Source: Ignavibacteria bacterium (lineage in GTDB: Bacteria; Bacteroidota; Ignavibacteria; Tepidaquicellales; Tepidaquicellaceae). From it: a stretch of DNA of 64,000 nucleotides. The notes under the pieces are model-generated. The model ran no database searches, had not been told where the DNA came from, and saw only the letters and a program-made list of their open reading frames with translations. This document shows, in pieces, positions 1 through 9,428 of the stretch. Positions within the stretch are counted from its first letter, which is position 1. The number at the start of each line of letters is the position of its first letter. A program made the position numbers and the translations under genes. The stretch covers positions 1,934,013 to 1,998,012 of the forward strand of contig JADLKE010000002.1 in the NCBI GenBank assembly GCA_015657505.1, written 5' to 3'.

Positions 1-411
<411 letters not shown>

Positions 412-476
412 CCAATTTTTTTATTGTTCAGATAGCTATTGTGCATCATAATTTTTAAACGCTTTATTACGAGTTT

Positions 477-590
477 TCCGGTGATTTATTTCAGGGGTCA
501 CACCTCTTCCCATTCCGAACAGAGTAGTTAAGCCCTGAACAACTGATGGTACTGCATGAGCAATTGTGTGGGAGAGTAAGTTTCGCCGGA
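477..590 (+). rRNA. 5S ribosomal RNA
   Basis: This is a 114-nt 5S-like sequence 65 nt after the 23S end. The terminal helix forms between TCCGGTGA at the 5' end and TCGCCGGA at the 3' end, with one G-U pair. The internal CCATTCCGAACAGAG and GTTAAGCCC segments are the conserved loop B/C region of bacterial 5S. The ends are set by the terminal helix. An intrinsic terminator follows within 15 nt. Confidence 0.92.
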
Positions 591-600
591 TTTAATTTTA

Positions 601-636
601 AAAGCCGTCCCGGTTTTCCGAGACGGCTTTTTTTAT
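601..636. terminator. Bidirectional rho-independent terminator
   Basis: The stem AAAGCCGTC/GACGGCTTT with a GC-rich upper part is followed by a T-run on the plus strand and preceded by A-rich sequence. It can therefore end the rrn operon (plus) and, read in reverse, the convergent lipoprotein gene, whose stop codon lies inside the T-run at 633. Confidence 0.85.
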
Positions 637-1991
637 TTACTCAGTGGAGTCGTTGCGATTGCGTTCTCGCCGCTTCTATTTTTCCCTTTCTTGTCGTCGC
701 CTTTATCTTTTCCCTTTTCTTTCCCTTCGTTTTTGTTCTCCTGTTTCTGTTCCTTCTTTATTTCCTTATTCTCCTGCTTCTGTTCTTTCTTTATTTCCTT
801 CTCTTCCTTTTTCTGTTCTTTATTTACTTCTTTGTCCTCTTTTTTCTGTTCTTTCTTCAGTTCTTTCTCTTCCTTCTTCAATTCCTTTTCTTCTTTCTTC
901 TGTTCTTTGTCCTCTGCTTTCAACTCTTCCTTTTCCTCTTTGGTTATTTTCTTGGCGTCTTTATACGATACCAGTTTCTCGGGTTTAGATACGGGTTCGT
1001 TCTTTTTATCCGTACTTTTCTTTAATTCGGGAGTGTAAACGTTAATCACCCCGTCCGACGGCTTCACTCCGTCTTTCTTGTCGGTTTTAACTATCTTCAC
1101 CTGTTCGATTTTCTTACCGCTGGATTTTTCTATATCAGAAACTTCAGGTCCTTTGTTGATTACGGTCTTCTCTTTTATAATCACGCCGTCTATCTTTGTC
1201 ATTTCCTTAATCATAATTTTATTCTTATTTTCAACGACCTGATACCTGTATTTTGATATGGACGGTTCCGTGAAACTTTTCTTTTCTACAACCGTGTATC
1301 TGTCATCACTCAATTCTTTATCGGGTAATACGTCTTTCTCAATGTATGTTCCTGGGGGCACAGGCGCCCAGGCTACGTAATCGCTGTTCTGACGCCATTC
1401 AACCCAGGCCGGCGACCAGGTCTTTCCGGGCAGCCATACATTGCCGAGTTCAGGATCCTGTGTCCATCTTCCGTAATGAGAAGTTATCTCTTCCTGCGGT
1501 GTTGCTCCTTTAAAATACCATCCCGCATCCGTGTATGTCCACTGTCCATTCGTGTACGGAGTGTAAAAAACCGGTTTTTCTCCACTCGCTTCAACTTCCT
1601 TGTTTATTATTTCTGTGGTCGGACGCCAGACAAAAAGATTGAAGACATCGGATTCAGTCTGCGCATAAGCCGTGTTAATTCCGAAAACCTGTGCGATGAA
1701 ATTCCGGTTCTCTCTTAAAATTTCAGAAGATTTCTTGTCGCTGAACTTGAGTCCTAATTGATTGCTGCTTATTTCAACCCATTCTCCTCCCTTTGAGAGT
1801 TCGTCGTAGAAATACTTGTAATCGACCGTTAACAGGTCCTCATTCGACTCCGTATATTCCGCATTTGTGTCTCCCGTTTTGTTTACCTTTGTTTCTTTCT
1901 CCGAATCCTTTGAACACGAGGATGTTATTAGGAGCAGAAACAGACATACCAAAGGAACCGCAATGTACCTTAATGATTTTTTCTTTTCCAT
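633..1991 (-). CDS. DUF6600-type lipoprotein with long Lys/Glu-rich tail
   Basis: The 452-aa protein has an N-terminal basic and hydrophobic segment ending at a lipobox-like TSSC (Cys26), so it is probably a lipoprotein. Residues ~57-213 carry the aromatic-rich repeats of the DUF6600 family (YDEL, VWRP, YTPYTNGQW, HYGRW, WLPG, PAWVEWR, WAPVPPG). This family occurs in envelope proteins, and no enzymatic role is known to me. After a linker, the last ~105 residues are an extremely charged KKE/KEE low-complexity tail likely to form a single alpha-helix. The tail produces long Phe/Leu-rich antisense open frames, which are not genes. The gene is monocistronic and convergent with the rrn operon. Confidence 0.85.
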   Translation of the reverse strand: MEKKKSLRYIAVPLVCLFLLLITSSCSKDSEKETKVNKTGDTNAEYTESNEDLLTVDYKYFYDELSKGGEWVEISSNQLGLKFSDKKSSEILRENRNFIAQVFGINTAYAQTESDVFNLFVWRPTTEIINKEVEASGEKPVFYTPYTNGQWTYTDAGWYFKGATPQEEITSHYGRWTQDPELGNVWLPGKTWSPAWVEWRQNSDYVAWAPVPPGTYIEKDVLPDKELSDDRYTVVEKKSFTEPSISKYRYQVVENKNKIMIKEMTKIDGVIIKEKTVINKGPEVSDIEKSSGKKIEQVKIVKTDKKDGVKPSDGVINVYTPELKKSTDKKNEPVSKPEKLVSYKDAKKITKEEKEELKAEDKEQKKEEKELKKEEKELKKEQKKEDKEVNKEQKKEEKEIKKEQKQENKEIKKEQKQENKNEGKEKGKDKGDDKKGKNRSGENAIATTPLSK

Positions 1992-2240
1992 AATGGTAAT
2001 ATGTTAGTTTGAAAATAAGGAATTTGATGCCTGAAAAATTGACGCTGTTAAGATAATAGTAGAACGAACGGAATCTATCCGCTGAATAGCCTTGAAATCA
2101 ATATATAAAATTTAAAACAGATTTTCATTAATTGAAAGACAAATAAAACATTCAATCCTTTAGCGTTTAGGGATTAACAGTTTGCAATTATATGAGAACA
2201 GTGATCTCATTATTGAAGTCTGAAGATTGACGAATGAAGA

Positions 2241-3071
2241 TTAAAACTCTATAGCGTTACCCTTAAGTGTGGTTTTTTTGATTCTGGTTTTATTTCCTTC
2301 CGCCGGTTCGAGTTGTATCCCCACCGTCAGATACTCGCCGGAGATTGTGAGGACTTTTATTTCCTCTTTCATCCTGCGTGCCGCGAGACAAATGATTGCC
2401 GCTGATATAGCCCCCGTTCCGCATGCCTTCGTTTCGGCTTCCACGCCGCGCTCGAAACTACGTATCGCGATTTCGTTGTCCTTAATAACTTTTACGAAAT
2501 TCACGTTCGCCCCTTCGGGCATTAGATCTTTATGCATCCGCAGATTCCTTCCCCAGTCGTCAATAGGAATATCTTCGAGAGATTTTATAGCAGGTTTTTC
2601 TATTTCGTCAATGAAAACTACAATGTGTGGCGAACCGACATCGACGTAAGAGACGTTCAACATCTGCCACCATTCCTCAAACTGGACTTTAAGTTTGAAA
2701 TTGAATTTCATTTTTTCGGGCGGCGGGAAACCAACCTTAATCTGTCCGTCAAAACAGAATTCGCAGTCGAATATCTTCTTCACTGCTTCAAGCGACATTA
2801 TCCTTTTATTGGAGATACCTTCGCCCAGAATGTATTTCGCCGTGCAACGAAGTCCGTTCCCGCACAGCGCGTCACCCGTGCCGTCACGGTTGTAATAATT
2901 CATGTGATAGTCTGCAATTGATGATTCTTCGACGAATATTACTCCGTCAAAGCCCTTGTTCCTTTCCATCAAATCAAGCACAACTTCTCTTCTCTCCGTT
3001 ATGCTTCCGTCAAGATTGTTGACCATCAGAAAAGTATTGCCCGCTCCCGAATATTTCTTGAACTTAATCAT
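2241..3071 (-). CDS. dapF: Diaminopimelate epimerase
   Basis: This is a 276-aa protein of standard DapF length. It interconverts LL- and meso-diaminopimelate, the last steps of the lysine/peptidoglycan precursor pathway in the cytoplasm. Both catalytic cysteines are in their conserved contexts: Cys70 in ALCGNGLRC and Cys217 in KACGTG. The N-terminal KYSGAGNTF motif is also typical. The start codon overlaps the stop of lptD by 4 nt (ATGA), so the two are translationally coupled. Placing a cell-wall precursor gene behind an outer-membrane assembly gene makes an envelope-biogenesis operon. Confidence 0.97.
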   Translation of the reverse strand: MIKFKKYSGAGNTFLMVNNLDGSITERREVVLDLMERNKGFDGVIFVEESSIADYHMNYYNRDGTGDALCGNGLRCTAKYILGEGISNKRIMSLEAVKKIFDCEFCFDGQIKVGFPPPEKMKFNFKLKVQFEEWWQMLNVSYVDVGSPHIVVFIDEIEKPAIKSLEDIPIDDWGRNLRMHKDLMPEGANVNFVKVIKDNEIAIRSFERGVEAETKACGTGAISAAIICLAARRMKEEIKVLTISGEYLTVGIQLEPAEGNKTRIKKTTLKGNAIEF

Positions 3072-5569
3072 TGATAAACACCCCTTGTATTTGTCTGCTT
3101 TGTTACTTTAATGTCGTTTAACGAAGGCGCTTTAATCCGTACTTCGAAGAAGAATCCCCTGTAAACACCCAGCGGATACCAGTTGAAATTTATTTCCCAA
3201 GAATTCAAATCTCTGTACGCCGTAATGTAAGGCGCGGATATGCGCTTGTTCAGCAGGTCGTAACTTGTAGTGAACGAAAATCTCCATTTAGGTGTAGGAT
3301 TTATGTTCAGACTACCGCTCACGTTGGACGATTTCATTATGTTGTACGGATTCTGCCTGTTCTCCGTGAAATTATAATTCAGGCTTCCCGAAACAGGCAC
3401 GTTCAATCTCGGCTCCTCGAAAGGCGACCTGTATCCCTTGTCGTTCTTTTCTGTAGAATCGTTCGCGGCGGTTCCCGAATTTCCGCCGAGTCCGAAACTG
3501 AACGCGCTCGAGAGGTTCACGCTGAAATAAGAGAGTTCAGCGAGTTTACCTTTCTCATCGAGCAAAAACTTGTTGACGCGCCTGCCGCCCGTCGGGTCGA
3601 ATTCATACAGGTTGAACGAGGCGCTTCCTCCAATGTTCAGAAGCCCGCCTATCTGCGTTCTGAAATCGGTGAAAATCTCCGACCATTTCAGTGAATCCGC
3701 CGCGAAGTTGTAGTTAACGCTTGCGTTGAAATTAAAAAGTTGAAACTTGTTTTCTGTCGTATCGTTCTGGCGCGTCTTCATCTCGAACAGATTTCCGAGC
3801 GCGAAAGACAACGATTGTACCTCCCCGGCGGGCGCGGTGCCGAATACGCGTCCCTCGTAAATCGAATATTTGATTTCTCTCCCGTACTGGTCCGTGTACG
3901 TCCTGTAATAACCCCATCCCGGACTGGAAAAATCGGGAGTGAAGTTATATGTAATAGAAGGTGTCAGCGTATGCTTGATGCCCGTCACGTTGAATAATTT
4001 TGGCGTGAATATTCCGATTAATTTTGTGTTCAGCGATATTCCCGTTCTGAAGTACCTGACCATCTTTATCGCGTTTCGTTCGTCTGTTATAAGGCTGTCC
4101 GCGGAGTTCATATATCGCTCGATGTATTTATTGTACCAGATTTCCGTATAAGAAAAGAACGGCTTTATGTTAAAGTACTTGAACGTCGGAGAAAAATTCA
4201 GGTTAATTCTGTGAACCGCTCCGAGGTTCGAGGCAAGTTCGCCGTTGTTTACGGTCGATACCTTCGTTCTGTTGTTCAGGAAACTGCCGCTGTATGAATA
4301 GGATATGAACTCGTACAATTTCTGACTGGACGAAACAGCATCCTTCCTGAAGGGATACGTCTCCGATACGTTGAAACTCAGCGACGGAAGATTCTCGTTC
4401 AGGTCGCCCGTCTGAAGGTTCTGGTCGCGGTAATAGTTCAATGTAAGCGAGAACGGAGATTCCTCCCAGTATTTCGAAAATGTTAGGTTCGATACTACAT
4501 TCTGCCTCAACAGGTCGGGAAGCGAATTAGTCGAATTCTGGTAATAGTCCTTTCCGCTTATGAACGTTACATTTCCAGAGAGAGTGGTTGTCGGATTGAG
4601 TCTCTGGTTGTGAATCCAGTTAAGAATCCACTGGTCGGATATCCGCTTGTTGACGTCCGTCTCCTCTCCGCTGTTTATAAGAGAATAACCTCCCTCGATG
4701 CTTCCGTCGAACAGGTATTTTTTCACGTACCTGAATCGTGAATTGAAATCGTACCTTCCTTTAGTGAACGCGGTAGCCTTTAAAGTCAGGTCGGTATAGT
4801 CGTTTATCGCCCAGAAGTAACCAGCGTTAGCGAGATAAAAACCGTACGTGGCGTCCTGACCGTATTTCGGAATAATCAATCCCGACGAGCGCCCCGTTCT
4901 GTTCGGCAGCACTACGTACGGAATCCAGAATACCGGAACCCCTTCGATGTACAGGAATACCGACTGCGCGATTATTTTATCCTTCGGTATAAGTTTCATC
5001 TTAGGCGAGTAGAAATAATACTCGGGATCGACTTTATCCGTCGAGGTCGTGTACAGTCCGTTCTTTATGAAGTAAATTTCGGGAGTGACCTTCTTGATTT
5101 TCTCTCCGAAATAATATCCGACGTCGGCGTCCGAATAACCGTAAGAAATTGTTCCCTTCTGAGTCCTGAAACTGTATGTGAGTTTTGAGCCTTCGTATTT
5201 CTCGTTTCCCTGAAACATTAGCGGCAACTGGACATATTGAACTGCGCCCGCAGAATCCTTTTCCAGCCCCACGGCATCGAGAATCTGCGATTCCCTGTCG
5301 AGTATGATGATTCCCGAGTTGAGTTTCAAATCCTTGTAAACAACTTCGGCATTGTTATACAGCCGCATCTTGTTTGTCGCGAGTTCGAAAACAACCGAAT
5401 CGTAAGCGGAGTAATTTATAACTTCGTCTATATCAGATTTAGCGAATTTGGAAGTATCGGGCAGGAGTGTTTTTGCAGAATCATTAAGCGCAGCGGTGTC
5501 TATCTGCGCTTGAGCCGCGCCAAAAAAAATCAGGAACAATAATATATTCGCGGCTAATTTCAATTTCAC
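3068..5569 (-). CDS. lptD: LptD/OstA-like LPS-assembly outer-membrane protein
   Basis: The 833-aa protein has a signal peptide (~residues 1-22). An OstA/LptA-like N-terminal domain follows, with short beta-strand repeats (AEVVYKDL and GSKLTYS regions). The rest is a long aromatic-rich beta-barrel. The motif PVFWIPYVVLPNRTGRSSG (~residues 212-230) matches the LptD signature at the plug/barrel junction. LptD inserts lipopolysaccharide into the outer leaflet. The gene overlaps TPM gene 5566-6033 by 4 nt upstream and dapF by 4 nt downstream. LptE was not seen. The family call is secure; orthology with proteobacterial LptD is by domain layout only. Confidence 0.9.
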   Translation of the reverse strand: MKLKLAANILLFLIFFGAAQAQIDTAALNDSAKTLLPDTSKFAKSDIDEVINYSAYDSVVFELATNKMRLYNNAEVVYKDLKLNSGIIILDRESQILDAVGLEKDSAGAVQYVQLPLMFQGNEKYEGSKLTYSFRTQKGTISYGYSDADVGYYFGEKIKKVTPEIYFIKNGLYTTSTDKVDPEYYFYSPKMKLIPKDKIIAQSVFLYIEGVPVFWIPYVVLPNRTGRSSGLIIPKYGQDATYGFYLANAGYFWAINDYTDLTLKATAFTKGRYDFNSRFRYVKKYLFDGSIEGGYSLINSGEETDVNKRISDQWILNWIHNQRLNPTTTLSGNVTFISGKDYYQNSTNSLPDLLRQNVVSNLTFSKYWEESPFSLTLNYYRDQNLQTGDLNENLPSLSFNVSETYPFRKDAVSSSQKLYEFISYSYSGSFLNNRTKVSTVNNGELASNLGAVHRINLNFSPTFKYFNIKPFFSYTEIWYNKYIERYMNSADSLITDERNAIKMVRYFRTGISLNTKLIGIFTPKLFNVTGIKHTLTPSITYNFTPDFSSPGWGYYRTYTDQYGREIKYSIYEGRVFGTAPAGEVQSLSFALGNLFEMKTRQNDTTENKFQLFNFNASVNYNFAADSLKWSEIFTDFRTQIGGLLNIGGSASFNLYEFDPTGGRRVNKFLLDEKGKLAELSYFSVNLSSAFSFGLGGNSGTAANDSTEKNDKGYRSPFEEPRLNVPVSGSLNYNFTENRQNPYNIMKSSNVSGSLNINPTPKWRFSFTTSYDLLNKRISAPYITAYRDLNSWEINFNWYPLGVYRGFFFEVRIKAPSLNDIKVTKQTNTRGVYQ

Positions 5570-6033
5570 TTAATAACGATGTCGTTTGAAAGTTCGTTCG
5601 TGTCTTTCTCGCTGACGGGGAAGTGCTCAATCAGCACGCCTTTAATCTCGTCGAGCGCTTTGATTAAACCTTCCTTGTATTTTCCCCTGCCGAATTCAGT
5701 GGACAGGTGATTTTTTATGACCTCCCACTTGTCTTCGCCGATTTTTGAGTTAATTCCAGCGTCGGCTACAACCTCAAAAGTCCTTTCGCCGAAGAGTATG
5801 TAAACGAGCACACCCGTTTTATCCTTCGTGCCGTGCATACCGAGTTTATGGAATTCCTTAATCGCGAGTTCACGGGTTGTCTTTTTTTTCTCCGCCCAGC
5901 CTCTTTTCATCCTGAAGCAGATTCTTATTTCGCCCGATGTGGATTTCTCCGTTTCGGCGATGTGCTCTTGAATTTCCGTCAAATCGGAATCTGACAGGTG
6001 TTTTTGCAAAATGTTTTTTGGCATAATAAGCAA
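5566..6033 (-). CDS. TPM-domain protein without signal peptide
   Basis: The 155-aa protein consists almost entirely of one TPM (TLP18.3/Psb32/MOLO-1) domain. It has an N-terminal helix with EKSTSGEIRI, the central GVLVYILFGERTFEVVADAGI strand pair and the C-terminal LDEI helix region. There is no signal peptide or membrane segment, unlike the neighbouring TPM protein, so this copy is predicted cytosolic. It lies 10 nt after the secreted TPM gene and overlaps lptD by 4 nt. Function of this family in bacteria is poorly defined; phosphatase or chaperone-like roles have been proposed. Confidence 0.88.
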   Translation of the reverse strand: MLIMPKNILQKHLSDSDLTEIQEHIAETEKSTSGEIRICFRMKRGWAEKKKTTRELAIKEFHKLGMHGTKDKTGVLVYILFGERTFEVVADAGINSKIGEDKWEVIKNHLSTEFGRGKYKEGLIKALDEIKGVLIEHFPVSEKDTNELSNDIVIK

Positions 6034-6043
6034 TTTAATTTGA

Positions 6044-6844
6044 TTACCAACTACCGCTGGCGCCTCCGCCTCCGAAGGAGCCTCCTCCGCCGGAGAAGCC
6101 GCCGAATCCTCCGCTGCTTCCTCCTCCGCCGAAGAAGCCGCCTCCTCCGCCGAAGAAGCCGCCGCCTCCCCAGCCTTTTCCGCCGGTGTAGAAGCGTTTG
6201 TTCCATCCGAAAATTCTCCGGATTATTGACATGAATATGCTGAAGAATATCAAACCGAATACGAGAAGAACAAATATCGGAATCCCGAAACACATAAGTC
6301 CCGTGTCGTTTTTCTGTTTTTTAGAGGACTTGTCGTTTGTATATTCGCCTTTCGCAACGGCGATTATCCCGTCCACACCGCTGTTTATACCTTCGTAATA
6401 ATAATTGTTTCTGAAATACGGCGCGATGTTGTTTCTTATAATCTTCGAAGAAACCGCGTCCGTGAGGACTCCTTCGAGTCCGTAACCAACTTCAATTCTT
6501 AGTTTCTTGTCACCCTTCGCTATGAAAAGAAGCACGCCGTTATTCTTGTCCTTTCTCCCGATTTTATTCGCCTCGGCAATTCTTACCGATACGTCCTCGA
6601 GAGATTCACCGTTAAGGGATTCGACCATGTAAACCACTATCTGAGTCGAGGTCTCGCTGTCGAAGTCCTGAAGTTTCTTCAGGAGCAGATTTATTTCCGA
6701 TTGAGACAGAGTGCCTGTCTCGTCAACGACATATTTTTTCAGAGAAGTCGGATTATCGCCCAGTCTTCTCGACGGTTCGTCCTGAGAAAACAGCGAATTG
6801 CCGAGAAAAAGCAGAGCGCATAAGATGAAAAAAAGTTTTTTCAA
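6044..6844 (-). CDS. YgcG-type TPM-domain membrane protein with Gly-rich tail
   Basis: The 266-aa protein has a signal peptide (~1-20) and a TPM domain (~35-170) containing the TQIVVYMVESL, NGVLLFIAKGDKKLRIEVGY and GLEGVLTDA motifs. One transmembrane helix follows at ~185-208. The C-terminus is an almost pure Gly/Phe/Ser tail (GGGG-FF repeats ending SGSW). This is the usual YgcG architecture: a periplasmic TPM domain, a membrane anchor and a Gly-rich end. It is the first gene of the run TPM-TPM-lptD-dapF. The antisense Arg-rich frames over the tail are repeat artefacts. Confidence 0.92.
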   Translation of the reverse strand: MKKLFFILCALLFLGNSLFSQDEPSRRLGDNPTSLKKYVVDETGTLSQSEINLLLKKLQDFDSETSTQIVVYMVESLNGESLEDVSVRIAEANKIGRKDKNNGVLLFIAKGDKKLRIEVGYGLEGVLTDAVSSKIIRNNIAPYFRNNYYYEGINSGVDGIIAVAKGEYTNDKSSKKQKNDTGLMCFGIPIFVLLVFGLIFFSIFMSIIRRIFGWNKRFYTGGKGWGGGGFFGGGGGFFGGGGSSGGFGGFSGGGGSFGGGGASGSW

Positions 6845-6908
6845 TTTAAACGAATAATTTGAACTAATTTGCTAAATTTGAGCAATATATTAAATGTAAA
6901 AGTACAAT

Positions 6909-6945
6909 AAAAAAAGCGGCCAGAACTTACTTCGGACCGCTTTGC
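6909..6945 (-). terminator. Rho-independent terminator after exbD
   Basis: On the minus strand, the stem AAAGCGGTCC with an ~11-nt loop pairs with GGCCGCTTT and is followed by a run of seven T. It ends the ExbB-ExbD-ExbD transcript about 20 nt after its stop codon. Confidence 0.85.
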
Positions 6946-6962
6946 TTTTGATACTTTATCGA

Positions 6963-7484
6963 TTAACCACCGGCAGCCACAATTTTCTGCAGGTCAACGT
7001 CCTCCATTTTCAAGAACGCGTATCTTCTTTCTATTTTTGCTCTGGATATTTCATCGAACACGTCCGACATTACGTTATATTTCATCTTTCTGTCGAACTT
7101 TAGGAGAAGGAGCAGATTATTGTTTACCGCGTAAATTTTTTCAAGTTCCGTCGCTATGTTTTTAACTTCGACTTTTTTCATTTCAGATTCGGAGCCGTCA
7201 GAACGTCCCTGCGCGAAATAAATATTTCCTTTTTCGGAGACGCGAACGTACAGGACGTTGCCCATATCTACCTTGACCTTATCCTTGACGTCGCCTTTAG
7301 GGAGCGAAACTTTCATCAACTGCGGTGCGGAGAGTGTAGTAGTCAGCATGAAGAACGTGAGCAGAAGCATAATGACGTCCACCATGGGTGTCATGTCAAT
7401 ACGCACTCCTGCCGCTTTCGACTTTTTGTGCTTATTACCTTTTCCTTGGGCCACTTCCGGGGCATCAAAACCGCCACCAGCCAT
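6963..7484 (-). CDS. exbD: ExbD/TolR-family biopolymer transport protein (second copy)
   Basis: The 173-aa protein has a basic cytoplasmic N-terminus and a single transmembrane helix beginning IDMTPMVDVIMLLLTFFML. This contains the conserved Asp needed for proton flow in ExbD/TolR. A periplasmic domain follows. Together with the MotA/TolQ/ExbB protein upstream it should form a proton-motive-force motor that energises outer-membrane transport or envelope tethering. It is the last of three co-directional genes, and its helix is nearly identical to that of the preceding ExbD. No TonB is encoded in the window. Confidence 0.93.
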   Translation of the reverse strand: MAGGGFDAPEVAQGKGNKHKKSKAAGVRIDMTPMVDVIMLLLTFFMLTTTLSAPQLMKVSLPKGDVKDKVKVDMGNVLYVRVSEKGNIYFAQGRSDGSESEMKKVEVKNIATELEKIYAVNNNLLLLLKFDRKMKYNVMSDVFDEISRAKIERRYAFLKMEDVDLQKIVAAGG

Positions 7485-7519
7485 ATTAAACTCCTGTGAT
7501 TTTAGTTAACAAAATTTAT

Positions 7520-8113
7520 TTATTCCTTTTTACTTTCCGATTTTATCATCGTAACGAGCGAGAAAATCTTGTTGTCTGATTCGTGAAGAGACGCCATTAA
7601 ATCCTCGAACACGCCGTAACTCACGTCCTTATCGCCTTTGACGACGACCTGGAACGACGCCTGTTTGTTTCCCGTTACGCTTCTCAGAGAATTTTTCAGG
7701 TCAACGAGCACCTTATCGAACTGCGCCTTGTTCATCACGACAACTTTTCTCTTGATTTCCTTGTCGCCTGCCTTTCCCGTCTGCATTACAGTGCTCTGAG
7801 ACGTTGAATCGGGATGGTACAGACCGATAGCAAACTGGTCGCCGAAAATTTTCTCTCTGATTTTATAGTTGTCAACGTCGACAAAAATATCGCCGTCCTT
7901 TGTCAGAGATAATGTCATAACATCGGATTCCCTCATCTTGTTATCGGGGTCAGAATAAATAGACTGCGGAAGAGCAACCTCAACGGCTTCGGATTCCGCC
8001 GCCCTGAATGTTGCTGTTAACATAAAGAACGTCAATAAAAGCATTATGACGTCCACCATAGGGGTCATGTCAATTTTGATGTCGGGTTTCTTTATTTCTC
8101 TAACTTTTCTCAT
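7520..8113 (-). CDS. exbD: ExbD/TolR-family biopolymer transport protein (first copy)
   Basis: The 197-aa protein has the same architecture as its neighbour: a short basic N-terminus, a helix with DMTPMVDVIMLLLTFFML carrying the proton-carrying Asp, then a larger periplasmic domain. Two consecutive, different ExbD genes behind one ExbB are common in Bacteroidota and suggest a heteromeric ExbD pair in one motor. It lies 41 nt after the ExbB gene and 35 nt before the second ExbD gene. Confidence 0.93.
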   Translation of the reverse strand: MRKVREIKKPDIKIDMTPMVDVIMLLLTFFMLTATFRAAESEAVEVALPQSIYSDPDNKMRESDVMTLSLTKDGDIFVDVDNYKIREKIFGDQFAIGLYHPDSTSQSTVMQTGKAGDKEIKRKVVVMNKAQFDKVLVDLKNSLRSVTGNKQASFQVVVKGDKDVSYGVFEDLMASLHESDNKIFSLVTMIKSESKKE

Positions 8114-8154
8114 TTGTTTTTTTAAGAGTTTTTAAAAGTTCAACCGAAATCAAA

Positions 8155-8931
8155 TTATTTTGACTTTAAAGCAATGATTGAAAGAATGTTGTATGTAGCT
8201 TCGTCAATCATATATGTTATGCCTCCAACCTTTGTAAGGAAGAAGTTGTACGAAATCGTTCCGACGATGGCGCCGAACAGACCTAATGCAGTGTTGATAA
8301 GAGCTTCGGAAATACCCGAAGAAAGTTCAGCCGCGTTAGGCGTGCCCGCCGTGGCGAGTGCCTGGAACGAACGAATCATTCCAAGTACCGTTCCGAACAG
8401 ACCGACGAGTACCGATACCGACGCGATTGTCGCGAGCGCCGGAAGGTTCGTGTTCAGCAACGGAAGTTCAAGACCCATAGCCTCTTCGATGGCATTCTTG
8501 ACTTCTTCTAATTTTCTTTCCGCATCCATGCTCTTGTCAGTTACAAGAACCTGATATCTTTCAAGACCCTGCTTCAGGATGTTCGCTATCGAGCCTTTCT
8601 GCTTGTCGCAGAGAGCGATTGCCTCATCGATGTTGCCTTCCTTAAGGGAAATTTGAATCTTTTTAAGGAAATCTTCGATTTTTCCTTTACCCTTTGCTTT
8701 TCCGAGGGAAAGCATTCTTTCGATGGTATAGGTAATAACCATAATACTTATCGTGATAAGAATAGGCACGATAACACCGCCAAGATAAACAGCACCCAAC
8801 AGGTTAGCAGGCGTGGTCTTTTCCGGGTTCTTAAAGTTCGCTGGATTTCCCAATACAAATATGTACAGTATCAGTGCGACTACGAATGCCACGATTATGA
8901 GTATAGTCGTGAATAATCCGGATTTCTTCAT
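8155..8931 (-). CDS. exbB: MotA/TolQ/ExbB proton channel family protein
   Basis: The 258-aa protein has an N-terminal membrane helix (~7-27), a second helix (~48-68) and a cytoplasmic segment. The TolQ/ExbB core has two further helices: LATIASVSVLVGLFGTVLGM and the GISEALINTALGL region. The conserved Gly/Thr-rich pore motifs are intact. It forms the stator pentamer around ExbD. A clear SD, GGAGG, lies 9 nt before the ATG. The gene heads the ExbB-ExbD-ExbD operon. Confidence 0.94.
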   Translation of the reverse strand: MKKSGLFTTILIIVAFVVALILYIFVLGNPANFKNPEKTTPANLLGAVYLGGVIVPILITISIMVITYTIERMLSLGKAKGKGKIEDFLKKIQISLKEGNIDEAIALCDKQKGSIANILKQGLERYQVLVTDKSMDAERKLEEVKNAIEEAMGLELPLLNTNLPALATIASVSVLVGLFGTVLGMIRSFQALATAGTPNAAELSSGISEALINTALGLFGAIVGTISYNFFLTKVGGITYMIDEATYNILSIIALKSK

Positions 8932-8989
8932 TGAGTTTTAACCTCCAATTTCTTTGGTTTAATTAGTTTAATATTAGTTTGAATATTTT

Positions 8990-9337
8990 TTAAAAATTTG
9001 CGATTGCTTCTTCTTTGGAGCCGTAGCAATCAAAAATTAATGACAATTTTGTGATAACGAATAGGTTTTCCAGATTTTTGTTCAGTCTGGCGAGTTTAAT
9101 TTCACCTTCGCGCTTTTTATAGTTCGCGTGGGATGAAATAAGAACTCCGAGAGCGGTGCTGTTGAGGTACATTACGTCACCGAGATCAATTACGAGTTTC
9201 TTGTTGCCTTTTTCTGCAAATTCCTTTATCGCGAATTTCAGGTCTTCCGTTTCATCGCCTCCGACGAAACTGCCTTTGGGTTCAAGTATTACGATTCCTT
9301 TGTCCTGAAGTTCTGAAGATTTAATTTTCGCTGCCAT
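8990..9337 (-). CDS. STAS-domain protein (anti-sigma factor antagonist type)
   Basis: The 115-aa single-domain STAS protein has the strand LVIDLGDVMYLNSTALGVLISSH, in which the Ser of LNSTALG is the position phosphorylated in SpoIIAA/RsbV-type antagonists. It probably takes part in a partner-switching cascade controlling a sigma factor or another target. The matching SpoIIE-type phosphatase could be the protein at 32911-34020, but that link is inference. It sits alone between the ExbB operon and adk. Confidence 0.9.
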   Translation of the reverse strand: MAAKIKSSELQDKGIVILEPKGSFVGGDETEDLKFAIKEFAEKGNKKLVIDLGDVMYLNSTALGVLISSHANYKKREGEIKLARLNKNLENLFVITKLSLIFDCYGSKEEAIANF

Positions 9338-9428
9338 ATATTTTGCGTATTTTAAATTTTCAAAATAACCTTATTTTAAATAAAATACAATCAAGTAAAT
9401 ACTGTATTGCTTATGAAAAAACGTGTTT

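Noticed and set aside
546-1038. Plus-strand frames rich in Phe/Leu/Ser, 114-159 codons
   Set aside because: They are the antisense of the Lys/Glu-rich tail of the lipoprotein gene and partly overlap the 5S rRNA and its terminator; the composition is a mirror of KKE codons.
6051-6293. Arg-rich minus-strand frame inside the TPM gene
   Set aside because: It is the shifted frame of the Gly-rich tail codons of the YgcG-type protein; low complexity only.
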